From positions 1-37,584 of the forward strand of contig JAGVIE010000034.1 of assembly GCA_020056225.1 (NCBI GenBank): a stretch of DNA of 37,584 nt. Direction: 5' to 3'. Below, piece by piece: positions 16,075-25,305 of the stretch. The translations under genes were made by a program, and so were the position numbers. The DNA is from Bacteroidota bacterium (GTDB taxonomy: Bacteria > Bacteroidota > Ignavibacteria > UBA10030 > SZUA-254). A model generated the notes under the pieces. The model was not told the origin of the DNA and ran no database searches. It worked only from the letters and a program-made list of their open reading frames with translations. Position 1 is the stretch's first letter. Each line of letters begins with the position of its first letter.

Positions 16075-18813
16075 CTATGCAAGCTTTCTGAGTGTTTCGA
16101 CAATTTTAAACGCTTCGATAGTATCACCCGCCTTAATATCATGGTATCCATCCAAGCCAATACCGCACTCAAAACCGGATTCAACTTCTCTGACATCTTC
16201 TTTAAAACGCTTGAGCGATGCAAGACCACCTTCGAAGATAACAATACCGTCACGAAGCAAACGTACTTTATTTCCGCGTGCAATTTTACCGTCTTGCACC
16301 TGGCATCCGGCAATTGTGCCGATCTTTGGGATCTTAAAGACGTCGCGTACTTCTACTGTCGCAGTTATCTCTTCATTCTTCTCAGGGGCAAGTAATCCTT
16401 CGAGCGCCTTTCTCACATCCTCAATTGCATTATATATGATGTTGTAAATACGGATATCTACTTTCTCCTGCTCCGCAAGTCTGCGCGCATTCAAGTTGGG
16501 CCTGACATGGAAACCAATTATAACCGCATTAGATGCCGCCGCAAGAAGCACATCTGACTCCGATATTGTCCCTACAGCGCGATGAATAACATTAACCCTG
16601 ACTTCTTCATGTACAATTTTCATTAACGAATCTGCAAGCGCACCAACTGATCCATCAACGTCGCCTTTCACGATCATTTTTAACTCTTTGATCTGTCCAT
16701 CTTTGATTTTTTGTGAGAGGTCATTCAACGTGACACTGTGAATAAGACGGAAATCCTGTTCCCGTTTTAATTGTTGTCGGCGAATGCTGATCGTTCTTGC
16801 TTCACGCTCATTTTCAACAACAACATAATTATCGCCTGCCTGCGGAATGCCGTCAAACCCGATAATTTGAACCGGAGTGGATGGCTTTGCTATCTCAACA
16901 CGATTTCCTCGTTCATCATACATCGCGCGAACTTTTCCGCTTTGTACGCCGGCAACAAAAGAATCGCCTATTTTCAACATTCCTTTTTGAACAAGTACCG
17001 TCGAGACAGTTCCTTTTCCTTTATCGACTTTAGCTTCCAGAACTACACCACGTGCGGTTTTGTTAGGATTTGCTTTTAGATCGAGAACATCCGCCTCGAG
17101 TAATATTTTTTCGAGCAGGACTTCTACATTTTTTCCCGTTTTTGCAGATAGTTCAACACACTGATATTTTCCACCCCATTCTTCAACCAGAACATTTTTA
17201 TCTGATAACTGTTGGCGTATCCTGTCGGCGTTAGCATCACCCTTATCTGTTTTATTGATTGCTATGATGATAGGAACGTTTGCAGCTTGCGCATGGCTGA
17301 TTGCTTCAACAGTTTGCGGCATAACGCTGTCATCGGCGGCAACCACAAGCACAACAATATCGGTAATCTGGGCACCGCGCGCGCGCATAGCTGTAAACGC
17401 TTCATGTCCCGGAGTATCGAGAAATGTAATATTTTTATTTTCATTCACGCTCACCATATATGCGCCTATGTGCTGCGTGATTCCGCCGGCTTCACCCGCA
17501 ACGACATTGCTTCTCCTGATATAATCGAGCAATGAAGTTTTTCCGTGATCTACATGTCCCATAATTGTCACAACAGGAGGACGAAGTTGGAGATCATCCT
17601 CGGCATCAGGTTCATCAACTACAATATCTTCAGCCAGTTCCGAAAAGAATTTTACCTCAAGTCCGTATTCATCTGCAACAAGGGTTATAGTATCTTTATC
17701 GAGTCTCTGATTGATGGATACCATCAAACCGAGTTCGATACATTTTTTTATGACTTCAGCAACGCTCACTCCCATGAGATTGGAAAGCTCATTCACAGAT
17801 ACAAATTCGGTAACTCTTAGGATCGATTTATCTTTTTCTAATTGTTCGAGTTGTTTCTGCTCTTCTATTAATCGCTTTTCTTTTCTTTTTTTCTTGAATG
17901 CTGCGCGTTGGGTAACAACTCCGGCATCGTCAATTTCCGCAAGCGTTCTTTTTATAGCTTCATCGACTTCTTCCTGGTCCACTTCGCGGTATTTCAATTT
18001 GCGTTTCTTCTTAGCCTTACGGAGCAATTCATCCGATTCTTCTTTCGGCGCCGCTACCGCTTCTGTTTTGATCCTTTTCTTTTTCTTTTTCTTTTTCTTG
18101 AGATCATCCGCAGTTTCGTCCTTAGATGCAGTTGGAGCTGTCCCCTCATGAATCGCAGCCGCACGCCTAACTTCAGCGAGATCAATCTTTCCCTTAATTG
18201 TCAATCCCATTTTGGGTGTAAGCCTGGGATGAAGTTCCGTTGCTTTTTTAACCGGTTTTTTTATTTTTTCCGCCTCTACTGGCAGTTTCTGTGTGATGAC
18301 CGGTTGTTCTTCTAATTTTACTTCTTCAACTGGAACTGGCCTTTCCTCCAGAACAGGAACCTCTAACTTTGTAGTAGACTCTGGCGGAGGAACGATACTG
18401 CTCGTATCTTGAATTGGCTCAACTTCTTTAATTTCGGATTGAATTTCCACTTGTGGCTGTGTTACCGGTTCTATTTCTTGAACAACTTCCACCGGAACTG
18501 CTGGTTCCTCGGTCTTACGTTTTTTAGAAGGTTTCACTGGCGGTTGCTCCTCTACAAGCGGAGCCGCCTTAACTTCGCTCTTCTTACGAGAATCGCGATA
18601 TGTTTGAACTTTCTTCTGATGTTTTTCCGCTACCTCCTTATCTTTTTTGAAATGAGATAAGATATCATGCATCATAGCATCATCGACTAGAGACATGTGG
18701 CTCTTGATCTCGTGCCCTCTCTTTTTCAGATATTCCATCAATGTCTCATGTGAGATATTGATTTCCTTTGCTATCTGGTATATTTTTTTCTTTGATTGAG
18801 GTTTTTCGGTCAT
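16075..18813 (-). CDS. infB: Translation initiation factor IF-2
   Basis: The 912-residue GTPase brings fMet-tRNA to the 30S subunit. Order: an N-terminal IF2_N helix domain (about 5-55), a long charged Pro/Glu/Lys/Val-rich linker (about 65-330), a second IF2_N domain, the G domain with [12 protein letters not shown] (G1), [12 protein letters not shown] (G2), DTPGHEAF (G3) and NKTDK (G4), then the beta-barrel and C1/C2 domains. The linker contains eight lysines in a row (about 240) coded by strictly alternating AAG and AAA. The reverse strand of this linker shows several open frames; these are artefacts of its composition. It sits 24 bases after nusA and 11 before rbfA. Confidence 0.97.
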   Translation of the reverse strand: MTEKPQSKKKIYQIAKEINISHETLMEYLKKRGHEIKSHMSLVDDAMMHDILSHFKKDKEVAEKHQKKVQTYRDSRKKSEVKAAPLVEEQPPVKPSKKRKTEEPAVPVEVVQEIEPVTQPQVEIQSEIKEVEPIQDTSSIVPPPESTTKLEVPVLEERPVPVEEVKLEEQPVITQKLPVEAEKIKKPVKKATELHPRLTPKMGLTIKGKIDLAEVRRAAAIHEGTAPTASKDETADDLKKKKKKKKRIKTEAVAAPKEESDELLRKAKKKRKLKYREVDQEEVDEAIKRTLAEIDDAGVVTQRAAFKKKRKEKRLIEEQKQLEQLEKDKSILRVTEFVSVNELSNLMGVSVAEVIKKCIELGLMVSINQRLDKDTITLVADEYGLEVKFFSELAEDIVVDEPDAEDDLQLRPPVVTIMGHVDHGKTSLLDYIRRSNVVAGEAGGITQHIGAYMVSVNENKNITFLDTPGHEAFTAMRARGAQITDIVVLVVAADDSVMPQTVEAISHAQAANVPIIIAINKTDKGDANADRIRQQLSDKNVLVEEWGGKYQCVELSAKTGKNVEVLLEKILLEADVLDLKANPNKTARGVVLEAKVDKGKGTVSTVLVQKGMLKIGDSFVAGVQSGKVRAMYDERGNRVEIAKPSTPVQIIGFDGIPQAGDNYVVVENEREARTISIRRQQLKREQDFRLIHSVTLNDLSQKIKDGQIKELKMIVKGDVDGSVGALADSLMKIVHEEVRVNVIHRAVGTISESDVLLAAASNAVIIGFHVRPNLNARRLAEQEKVDIRIYNIIYNAIEDVRKALEGLLAPEKNEEITATVEVRDVFKIPKIGTIAGCQVQDGKIARGNKVRLLRDGIVIFEGGLASLKRFKEDVREVESGFECGIGLDGYHDIKAGDTIEAFKIVETLRKLA

Positions 18814-18837
18814 AGAAATAATAATTGATCCTTATAA

Positions 18838-20205
18838 TTAGGATTTATTTCCTTCATCAGTTATTGTTGTTTCACCCGTCTCGGCGTTTTCAACAGATTC
18901 TTTTTGTACAGTAGTTTCAGCTTTTGAAGAAATAAACTTTTCGAGATCCTTCTCTCCGGCATCCTCATCAACTTCCGCTTCTTCGTATTCGCGTTGCATC
19001 ATTTCCCTAAGCGATTTAATTCTATCTTCTGATAAGCCATCGATTTCCAGTAAATCATCTAAATCGGCTTCTAAGACGGCGCGTGCGGTTGTATAGCCTT
19101 CGTCAACCAATCTTTCATAAAGCGGCTCGCCCAATTCTTCCCTGAATTCATCAAGGTCCATATCGTATTCTTCCTCACCGCCTTCCTTGATAAGGTTGAT
19201 TTCGTAACCGGTAAGCTGAGAGGCAAGTCGGATATTCTGTCCGTTGCGTCCGATTGCAAGAGATACTTGATCTTTATCGACTACCACAGTTGCAATTTTA
19301 GTGGATTCATCGATTGAAACGCTTTTGAGTTTAGCGGGAGCAAGCGCACGTTGAATATAAACCGTTGAATTATCTGAAAAATTGATTACATCTATGTTTT
19401 CATTATTCATCTCGCGCACTATCGCATGAATGCGTACACCTTTCATTCCGACACAGGCACCAACTGCATCGATACGGTCATCGTGCGATTCGACTGCGAC
19501 TTTGGACCGCTCTCCGGCTTCACGAACTACTGCTTTGATTTCAATAATACCGTCATATATTTCAGGAATTTCAGTTTCAAATAATTTTGCCAGAAATTTG
19601 GGGTCTGCTCTTGAAATTATCACCATCGGGGTCGCGACATTTTTCCGCACTTCCTTGATGATCGCCCGAATCGTTTCTCCTTTGCGATATCGCTCTTTTG
19701 CGATCTGTTCATTCTTGGGAAGAATCAGCTCGTTACGATTATGATTTATCAATATTTCACCCTTGCGAATCTGATATATTTCACCTACGATGATTTCACC
19801 AACCGCGTTGTTATATTCGTTGAATACGACTTCCTTCTCAACCTCTTTGATCCGCTGATTGAGATTTTGTTTTGCGCTGATTACAAGTCGCCTTCCAAAA
19901 CTTTGAAGGTTGATAACTTCGACAAAATCATCTCCGATATCCAATTGCTCATCTGTTTTCTTTCTAACAGTTGCAAGATCGATCTGGGTGGAAGGATCGG
20001 TGACAGTTTCAACTATTACCTTTTCGAGATAGATTTCAATATCACCCTTATCCATATTAACAACGACATCGAACCGTGCCTCCATACCGTATTTCTTGCG
20101 TACCATCATAGAAAAAACATCTTCGATGATACTGGTTAACATATCTTTGTCAATTCTTTTTTCCCGAACCATCTGAGAAAATGATTCAACAATTTCGTAA
20201 TTCAT
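18838..20205 (-). CDS. nusA: Transcription termination/antitermination factor NusA
   Basis: The 455-residue RNA-polymerase-binding factor controls pausing, termination and antitermination. Order: N-terminal polymerase-binding domain (1-130), S1 domain (about 135-200, VGEIIVGEIYQIRKGEILI), KH1 and KH2 (about 200-345, GACVGMKGVRIHAI and LAIGRNGQNIRLASQLTGYEI), then a helix-hairpin-helix-like segment (about 370-415, DLDDLLEIDGLSEDRIKSL) and an acidic tail. The two C-terminal acidic repeats of E. coli are reduced to one HhH-like unit. It lies between rimP and infB. A terminator hairpin in the leader of this operon may make NusA its own regulator (see findings). Confidence 0.97.
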   Translation of the reverse strand: MNYEIVESFSQMVREKRIDKDMLTSIIEDVFSMMVRKKYGMEARFDVVVNMDKGDIEIYLEKVIVETVTDPSTQIDLATVRKKTDEQLDIGDDFVEVINLQSFGRRLVISAKQNLNQRIKEVEKEVVFNEYNNAVGEIIVGEIYQIRKGEILINHNRNELILPKNEQIAKERYRKGETIRAIIKEVRKNVATPMVIISRADPKFLAKLFETEIPEIYDGIIEIKAVVREAGERSKVAVESHDDRIDAVGACVGMKGVRIHAIVREMNNENIDVINFSDNSTVYIQRALAPAKLKSVSIDESTKIATVVVDKDQVSLAIGRNGQNIRLASQLTGYEINLIKEGGEEEYDMDLDEFREELGEPLYERLVDEGYTTARAVLEADLDDLLEIDGLSEDRIKSLREMMQREYEEAEVDEDAGEKDLEKFISSKAETTVQKESVENAETGETTITDEGNKS

Positions 20206-20245
20206 CCTATTTCCTTAAATTTTATCAATAACAATATCTGTATTC

Positions 20246-20698
20246 TTACAACGAAGCTATTACTCGTGCTTCAATAATTTCACTAAATATAACTTTTCGT
20301 TCAGAGCCTTCTTTTGTTCGAATTGTGATCTCACCAGAACTTACCGCAGATAAAATCCCTTGAACTCTATCCACACCTTTTTCTGTATTATATTTTACCA
20401 AAAATTCTCTTCCAATGTTCTTAGGATATTGTCTGGAGTATTTTATCGGTCTTTCAATTCCTGGTGATGATACGACAAGGTAATATCTTTGTTGAAGTAT
20501 GCTTGCAGTATCAATCATTGGAGAAATCTCTCGACTAATCTTGGCACATAGATCAGTCGTAATTCCTTCATCGTTATCGATGAATATTTCGACAATCTTT
20601 CCTGACTGACTTCCCCTGATTTCGATATCAACGAGAAAAGCATTGTATGAGTCTATGACAGGCTCAATAATGTCTTTGATTTTTTGAATTATTTGCAC
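20246..20698 (-). CDS. rimP: Ribosome maturation factor RimP
   Basis: The 150-residue protein assists 30S assembly. It has the N-terminal IIEPVIDSYNAFLVDIEIRG block, VEIFIDNDEGITTDLCAKISREIS, and YYLVVSSPGIERPIK, the hallmark of the family, followed by the SH3-like C-terminal barrel. No ATG is available at the N-terminus. I use GTG 20698, which gives the usual family start; a TTG at 20719 would add seven hydrophobic residues. No clear Shine-Dalgarno is visible for either. It is the first gene of the rimP-nusA-infB-rbfA-ribF-rpsO-pnp operon. Confidence 0.93.
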   Translation of the reverse strand: MQIIQKIKDIIEPVIDSYNAFLVDIEIRGSQSGKIVEIFIDNDEGITTDLCAKISREISPMIDTASILQQRYYLVVSSPGIERPIKYSRQYPKNIGREFLVKYNTEKGVDRVQGILSAVSSGEITIRTKEGSERKVIFSEIIEARVIASL

Positions 20699-20740
20699 AA
20701 AAAAGAACTCAAATGGCAAAATAGTGTTTAAAATCGGCTC

Positions 20741-20768
20741 AAAAAAAAAGTCCCATATGTGGGACTTT
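20741..20768 (-). terminator. Intrinsic terminator / possible attenuator in the rimP-nusA leader
   Basis: On the - strand a perfect 9-bp stem AAAGTCCCA/TGGGACTTT with a 4-base loop runs into a T-tract of nine. It lies 168 bases after ltaE and only 21-42 bases before rimP. Because a promoter is found just upstream (20785-20813), the hairpin would be within the first ~40 bases of the rimP-nusA transcript. It can therefore stop read-through from ltaE, attenuate the nusA operon, or both. Confidence 0.85.
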
Positions 20769-20784
20769 CTTTCGAGGATATGTT

Positions 20785-20813
20785 AATATACTAATCCTTT
20801 TTTCCAATAGCAA
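20785..20813 (-). promoter_or_regulatory. Sigma-70-type promoter for the rimP-nusA-infB operon
   Basis: TTGCTA (20808-20813) and TATATT (20785-20790) on the - strand with a 17-base spacer. Transcription would begin near 20778, about 10 bases before the terminator-type hairpin. The rest of the 216-base gap up to ltaE (20814-20935) shows nothing else I can name. Confidence 0.68.
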
Positions 20814-20935
20814 GAAAAATATTAAGGCACTAATGTTCTTATGGGCTGAAGATAGCTCTATTTTTACACATCTTAGGCGGACTATGCTCCGAAAAAAATT
20901 TTGGAATTATCTATTTAATTCATCATAGCCTTAAC

Positions 20936-21967
20936 TTATTTAAAAAATGATTTAAAAACTTTAACTGCCTCTTTCACATGAAGCAAAGAAGCATTCATGT
21001 GCATCACCGCTCTTATAGATGTGTTACGTTCAGGAGTCAACAGTATCCCTTTACTTTTCAATAGCTTTAAAACTTCTTTTTGAGTTTTTCCTGTAGGATG
21101 AATGTCGATTATAACCATATTAGTTTGTACTTCATCCATATTAATTGATAACTTGCGAAGTGTACTAAGTTCAGTTGCAAAGTAGGATGCTTTTTGATGA
21201 TCTTCGTTTAACCTGTCGATGTTATTATCAAGCGCATACAATGCAGCCGCAGCGAGAATACCAACCTGCCTCATTCCACCGCCGAATACCTTTCGATAAA
21301 CTCTTGCCTGCTCAACAATATCACTACTCCCGATAATAATCGAACCTATGGGAGCACCAAGTCCTTTAGAGAAACATACAGATATAGAATCAAAATATTG
21401 TGCGTATTTTTTCACTGAAATCCCTGAAGCCACCGATGCATTCCAGAGACGTGCACCGTCGAGATGCATTCGGATATTTTCTTCGGCAGCAAGGGCATGG
21501 ATATTCTTAATCTCATCTATAGGAATTATTGACCCGGCAGATCGCCCGTGAGTATTTTCTATGCAGATAAGTTTTGTAGTTGGAAGATAATACGCCTTGG
21601 GCCGAATCGCCCGCTTAATCTGTTCGGCTGTCATATTACCGCTTTTACCGGCAATCGGATTCATCTGAACACCGGCGAGAAGAGAAGGTCCTGCGGTTTC
21701 GTACACGAATATGTGGGAATCCTGTTCGACGATTATCTCATCTCCGGGATGGGTATGCACCTTGATACAAACTTCATTTCCCATAGTTCCGCTCGGTACG
21801 AATAGCGCATCTTCCTTACCGAACATCTTGGCGATTCTTTTTTGCAGTTTATTCACTGTAGGATCCTCACCATAGACATCATCACCAACATCAGCGCCAA
21901 CCATAGCTTTCAGCATCCCAATTGACGGCTTTGTTACAGTGTCGCTTCTCAGATCAATGTACTTCAT
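20936..21967 (-). CDS. ltaE: Low-specificity L-threonine aldolase
   Basis: The 343-residue PLP enzyme cleaves threonine and allo-threonine to glycine and acetaldehyde. It begins with IDLRSDTVTKPS and has DVYGEDPTVNKLQ, FVPSGTMGNEV, ENTHGRSAGSIIP and HLDGARLWNA; the PLP-binding lysine is K201 in CFSKGLGAPIGS. Length is normal. Its start lies inside the end of lnt (14-base overlap), making it the last gene of the acyP-to-ltaE operon, although its function is unrelated to the lipid theme of its neighbours. Confidence 0.94.
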   Translation of the reverse strand: MKYIDLRSDTVTKPSIGMLKAMVGADVGDDVYGEDPTVNKLQKRIAKMFGKEDALFVPSGTMGNEVCIKVHTHPGDEIIVEQDSHIFVYETAGPSLLAGVQMNPIAGKSGNMTAEQIKRAIRPKAYYLPTTKLICIENTHGRSAGSIIPIDEIKNIHALAAEENIRMHLDGARLWNASVASGISVKKYAQYFDSISVCFSKGLGAPIGSIIIGSSDIVEQARVYRKVFGGGMRQVGILAAAALYALDNNIDRLNEDHQKASYFATELSTLRKLSINMDEVQTNMVIIDIHPTGKTQKEVLKLLKSKGILLTPERNTSIRAVMHMNASLLHVKEAVKVFKSFFK

Positions 21968-23591
21968 ACGAATCTTTCTGTCTAATCTTTTTATAAACTT
22001 TCTTACTAATTGCCGCTGAAAGAAAAAAGGCGGATATTATCAATGCTACTTCTGCCAGCCAATCACCATAGCGAGTATAAAAGGATTGTGACTCGATAAC
22101 CTGAACACTGCCGAATAATGTTGACTGCTCATACATATTCGTTGCCTGGGTGATATTTCCGTACGGATCTATAAATACTGAAATCCCGCCATTCGCGCAT
22201 TGAACAACCCAACGCCTGTTTTCAATCGCGCGCATGACGGCTATTTGTTTATGTTGGTATGCCCCTGATGTATTCCCCCACCAACTGTCATTCGTTATTA
22301 CCGTTAAGAATTGAGTGCCTCTTCGAACAAAGGCTGAAACCAACTGAGGATATACCGATTCATAACAGATCATATTAGAGAACTTTATTTTCCTGCCATC
22401 CTGCGTCATGCATTGGAAAACTGTAGTATCTTTGCCATGTGACCAACCACCGAGACCGAAATTCCACTGCATGGCATTCAAAATATTTAACGCTTCTGAG
22501 AAAGGAACCCGCTCCGCGAACGGTACAAGAATTATCTTAGCATATTTTTGAATGTCGTCTCTCTTCGGCTGTAACAACATAGAGCTATTGTATGTGTCGT
22601 AATGTTCACCGGCCAGAGATGTTTTGCTGGTCTTTGGTATATCATCGGTCTGTTTATAATATCTAATGTCCGGTATGCCGGTTAATAGATTGCAGTTTAT
22701 CGAATTTACCTGTAGTTTGAGTTTTTCGAGATATAATTTGTTAGCCGGATGTAAAATATAAAACGGTACGGCAGTCTCGGGCCAAAGAATAAGGTCGACT
22801 CCTTTATATAATATTTTGCCGGTTTGTTGTTGAATAATATCCAAAGATTTTTCCGGTCTTTCGTCCCATTTCTCAAATGGATCTATATTGGGCTGGATAA
22901 TTGCAATCTGAACAATTGCGCCAATGACAGGCTGGGTATTGTGTATAATCCGATCGCCAAAATATTTCGGGACAAAATAAATAACCAGAATACAGAACAT
23001 AGTAACCAAAGTAAATGGAGTTAATGGTTTCCATTCTTTAAGATAAATCTTAGTGAATAAAATAAAAGCCAAAACATTAAGCAAGAGAAGCCAGAAAGAT
23101 ACTCCGTAAACTCCTGTAATAGATGCGAATTGGATTATGGATAAATCGTATGTCTGCGTATTTCCTAGGATAAGCCATGGAAAACTTATCTCGGTCAAAG
23201 AATGGAGATATTCGAAGGCAACCCATAGAAAAGGAAACATCAGAACAGAAATTTTAAATCCTAATTGCCGCCTGATAAAAATCCATGCCATTATCGGCAC
23301 ACTGAAGAATATCGGATGAGCAATTAGAAGCAATATACCAGCAACCATCTGATACATATCTCTGCAGTATGCAAAACCGCCAGCCCAGTACAATGTAATC
23401 AGATTGAAGATGAAGAATGACAAGTATGAATAACGAAATCCGGTGCCGTATTTATCTATCGATTCGAAAAGAAGAAAAAATGGAACAAACGCGAATGCCG
23501 CTGTGATACCTGTAGGTACCGGCGGATATGCTAGACCGAGCATCAACCCGAATATCAGCGCAAGAAATAATCTGTATTGTCTGATATTCAT
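21954..23591 (-). CDS. lnt: Apolipoprotein N-acyltransferase
   Basis: The inner-membrane enzyme adds the third acyl chain to the N-terminal cysteine of lipoproteins. About seven hydrophobic segments (1-215) precede a periplasmic nitrilase-fold domain. The catalytic triad can be placed: E272 in ILWPETAVPF, K352 in YAKIILVPFAERVPF and C409 in NMICYESVYP. NDSWWGNTSGAYQH and the arginine-rich AIENRRWVVQ block are also present. A final hydrophobic helix and basic tail close it. I start at ATG 23591, which overlaps the stop of the PAP2 gene as ATGA; a frame open 60 codons further upstream lies inside that gene and lacks membrane character. Length is 545 residues. Confidence 0.94.
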   Translation of the reverse strand: MNIRQYRLFLALIFGLMLGLAYPPVPTGITAAFAFVPFFLLFESIDKYGTGFRYSYLSFFIFNLITLYWAGGFAYCRDMYQMVAGILLLIAHPIFFSVPIMAWIFIRRQLGFKISVLMFPFLWVAFEYLHSLTEISFPWLILGNTQTYDLSIIQFASITGVYGVSFWLLLLNVLAFILFTKIYLKEWKPLTPFTLVTMFCILVIYFVPKYFGDRIIHNTQPVIGAIVQIAIIQPNIDPFEKWDERPEKSLDIIQQQTGKILYKGVDLILWPETAVPFYILHPANKLYLEKLKLQVNSINCNLLTGIPDIRYYKQTDDIPKTSKTSLAGEHYDTYNSSMLLQPKRDDIQKYAKIILVPFAERVPFSEALNILNAMQWNFGLGGWSHGKDTTVFQCMTQDGRKIKFSNMICYESVYPQLVSAFVRRGTQFLTVITNDSWWGNTSGAYQHKQIAVMRAIENRRWVVQCANGGISVFIDPYGNITQATNMYEQSTLFGSVQVIESQSFYTRYGDWLAEVALIISAFFLSAAISKKVYKKIRQKDSYEVH

Positions 23592-24181
23592 TTTCTGCCG
23601 ATAGATAAAGCCGGATATGTTTTCGATAAACTTTCCCACATCATAATAATAATAAAAGCACAGAAGACACCGACTGTTATTCCTCCAAGCACATCCGATG
23701 GATAATGTACGCCGACGCTGATCCTGGAAAATCCCATAATGCCGGCATACGTGAAAGCCAGCCACGACCATCGACGATAGTAATAAGAGATGAATGCAGC
23801 AAACGCAAAATTATTTACAGCATGAGATGACGGGAATGAATATCCCGCCCCGCATGTGACAAGCAAATGAATGTTTTCTATAACTGGTAATCCATCAACA
23901 ATATGGCAGGGTCTTGGTCTGGCAAAAAGTGTTTTAATCACTGTACTGCTAATCTGGTCGCTAAGTAGAATTAATGGAATAAGTAAAAGACAGACTATCC
24001 TGCCCTTCTTTCCTCCTTTCCAGAAAAGTAACAGCCATAATCCTACGGCTAAGGTTAATCCGAACCATGATTGATTCCAGTTGGTCAAAGGCGGCATCAC
24101 GAAATCGAAAATCGGATTTGCCAAAGTTTGATTGCAAAAAATAAAAACCGCCCGGTCAATGTTGTAAATAAAATCTACCAT
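23588..24181 (-). CDS. PAP2-family membrane phosphatase (PgpB/undecaprenyl-PP phosphatase-like)
   Basis: The 197-residue membrane protein has the full three-part lipid phosphatase signature: K83-x4-R88-P89 in KTLFARP, the S-x-P-S-S-H120 motif in YSFPSSH, and S152-R153 to H159-D163 in SRISVGVHYPSD. Five or six hydrophobic segments surround it. Members remove phosphate from phosphatidylglycerol phosphate, phosphatidate or undecaprenyl pyrophosphate at the outer face of the inner membrane; the substrate cannot be fixed by sequence. Start ATG shares one base with the dedA stop (TAATG) and its stop overlaps lnt by 4 bases. The position next to dedA and ispF favours a polyprenyl-pyrophosphate substrate, which is inference. 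Confidence 0.92.
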   Translation of the reverse strand: MVDFIYNIDRAVFIFCNQTLANPIFDFVMPPLTNWNQSWFGLTLAVGLWLLLFWKGGKKGRIVCLLLIPLILLSDQISSTVIKTLFARPRPCHIVDGLPVIENIHLLVTCGAGYSFPSSHAVNNFAFAAFISYYYRRWSWLAFTYAGIMGFSRISVGVHYPSDVLGGITVGVFCAFIIIMMWESLSKTYPALSIGRK

Positions 24182-24792
24182 TAAGACTTCCGGTTCTTAC
24201 GTTTTTGGATATAAAACCTGATAACAGTTATTATTATGCCGATAATAACCAATGTCGTAATAGCAATGCTGTAAGTTTTCAAGTAAAACCCGATTCTTTC
24301 CCAGTGCTTCCCTAACGAATACCCGGCTGATATAAGTATAGCGTACCACAACGCCGAACTAATGAACGATAATATTGTTGTCCTCTTAAAATTTAATTCG
24401 GACATTCCGGCAAAGAAAGAAACGAATGCTCTGGTTCCGGTAAGAAATCTGTTGCCAACTATCAGCCAGAGCCCATACTTGGTAAACCATTTTTCGAACT
24501 TATGTAATGTTTCAAGTTTGATGAATTTTATTTTTCCTGTTTCCAGAATTCTTTCTCCGAACCACTTTCCGATTCCGTACATAGTCATAAAGCCCAATGT
24601 TGCTCCGAATGTACCGGCAACGAATGCGGCTAAGAAATGACCTCGCTCCATAGCCGCCAGTGCGCCGCCGAACACTACCAAAACATCGCTTGGCGCAGGC
24701 GGAAATAGATTTTCGATAAATGCAACAGCAAATATTATTACATATATCCAGACTGGATCAACGGTCGAGAGGTATTGGATGAATTCATTCAA
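24181..24792 (-). CDS. DedA family membrane protein
   Basis: The 203-residue protein has the DedA (SNARE-associated/VTT) fold: a re-entrant ENLFPPAPSDVLVVFGG loop with acidic residues, GTFGATLGFMTMYGIGKWFG, and the conserved NRFLTGTRAFVSFFAGMSE basic motif, followed by C-terminal helices. Several members have been shown to return undecaprenyl phosphate across the inner membrane (UptA/YngC/YghB group), and others affect membrane potential and drug resistance. It is 12 bases after ispF and overlaps the PAP2 gene by one base, so it is in the same operon. Confidence 0.92.
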   Translation of the reverse strand: MNEFIQYLSTVDPVWIYVIIFAVAFIENLFPPAPSDVLVVFGGALAAMERGHFLAAFVAGTFGATLGFMTMYGIGKWFGERILETGKIKFIKLETLHKFEKWFTKYGLWLIVGNRFLTGTRAFVSFFAGMSELNFKRTTILSFISSALWYAILISAGYSLGKHWERIGFYLKTYSIAITTLVIIGIIITVIRFYIQKRKNRKS

Positions 24793-24804
24793 GGGGGGTT
24801 GAGA

Positions 24805-25302
24805 CTATAGACCAAGATTCAAATTGATTGAACGGATAGAAGCAACGGCATATGCGGCAGCACCGTCACCCATACCGATATAACCGAGTTCTTCATTTGT
24901 AGTCGCCTTTACTGATACTTGATTCATGTGCAAACCCAGAGCCTGCGCTATATTCTCACGCATTTTCTTGACGTATGGATTAATCTTAGGCTGCTGGAGC
25001 AACAACGTTGAATCAACATTAACGATTTCGAAATTATTCGACCGCACCAAGCCGCCAACGTGACGAAGTAAAATCAGGCTGGAAATATCTTTGAAGCGCG
25101 TATCTGTGTCGGGAAAATGCTTGCCTATATCACCAAGCGCCGCCGCACCCAATAATGCATCGGCGAATGCATGACACAACACATCGGCGTCAGAGTGACC
25201 GACTAATCCTTTCAGGTATGGAATTTCAACACCGCCAAGAATTAACTTCCGATTAGTCACTAACCTGTGAACATCATACCCTATACCAAAGCGTACATCC
25301 AT
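24805..25302 (-). CDS. ispF: 2-C-methyl-D-erythritol 2,4-cyclodiphosphate synthase
   Basis: The 165-residue trimeric enzyme forms the cyclodiphosphate ring in the MEP isoprenoid pathway. Zinc ligands D10, H12 and H44 are present in GYDVHRL and CHAFADAL. Other family blocks are [23 protein letters not shown] and [21 protein letters not shown]. Length is standard. It starts 3 bases after acyP and is followed by dedA. Other MEP genes are not in the window. Confidence 0.97.
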   Translation of the reverse strand: MDVRFGIGYDVHRLVTNRKLILGGVEIPYLKGLVGHSDADVLCHAFADALLGAAALGDIGKHFPDTDTRFKDISSLILLRHVGGLVRSNNFEIVNVDSTLLLQQPKINPYVKKMRENIAQALGLHMNQVSVKATTNEELGYIGMGDGAAAYAVASIRSINLNLGL

Positions 25303-25305
25303 AAT

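Noticed and set aside
17711-18315. Long open frames on the + strand across infB
   Set aside because: They lie opposite the Lys/Glu/Pro-rich IF-2 linker, read as Phe/Leu/Ser-rich low-complexity sequence and have no ribosome site; IF-2 on the other strand is certain.
23592-23771. 60-codon N-terminal extension of lnt
   Set aside because: It lies wholly inside the PAP2 gene and lacks membrane character; ATG 23591 overlapping the PAP2 stop gives a normal Lnt.
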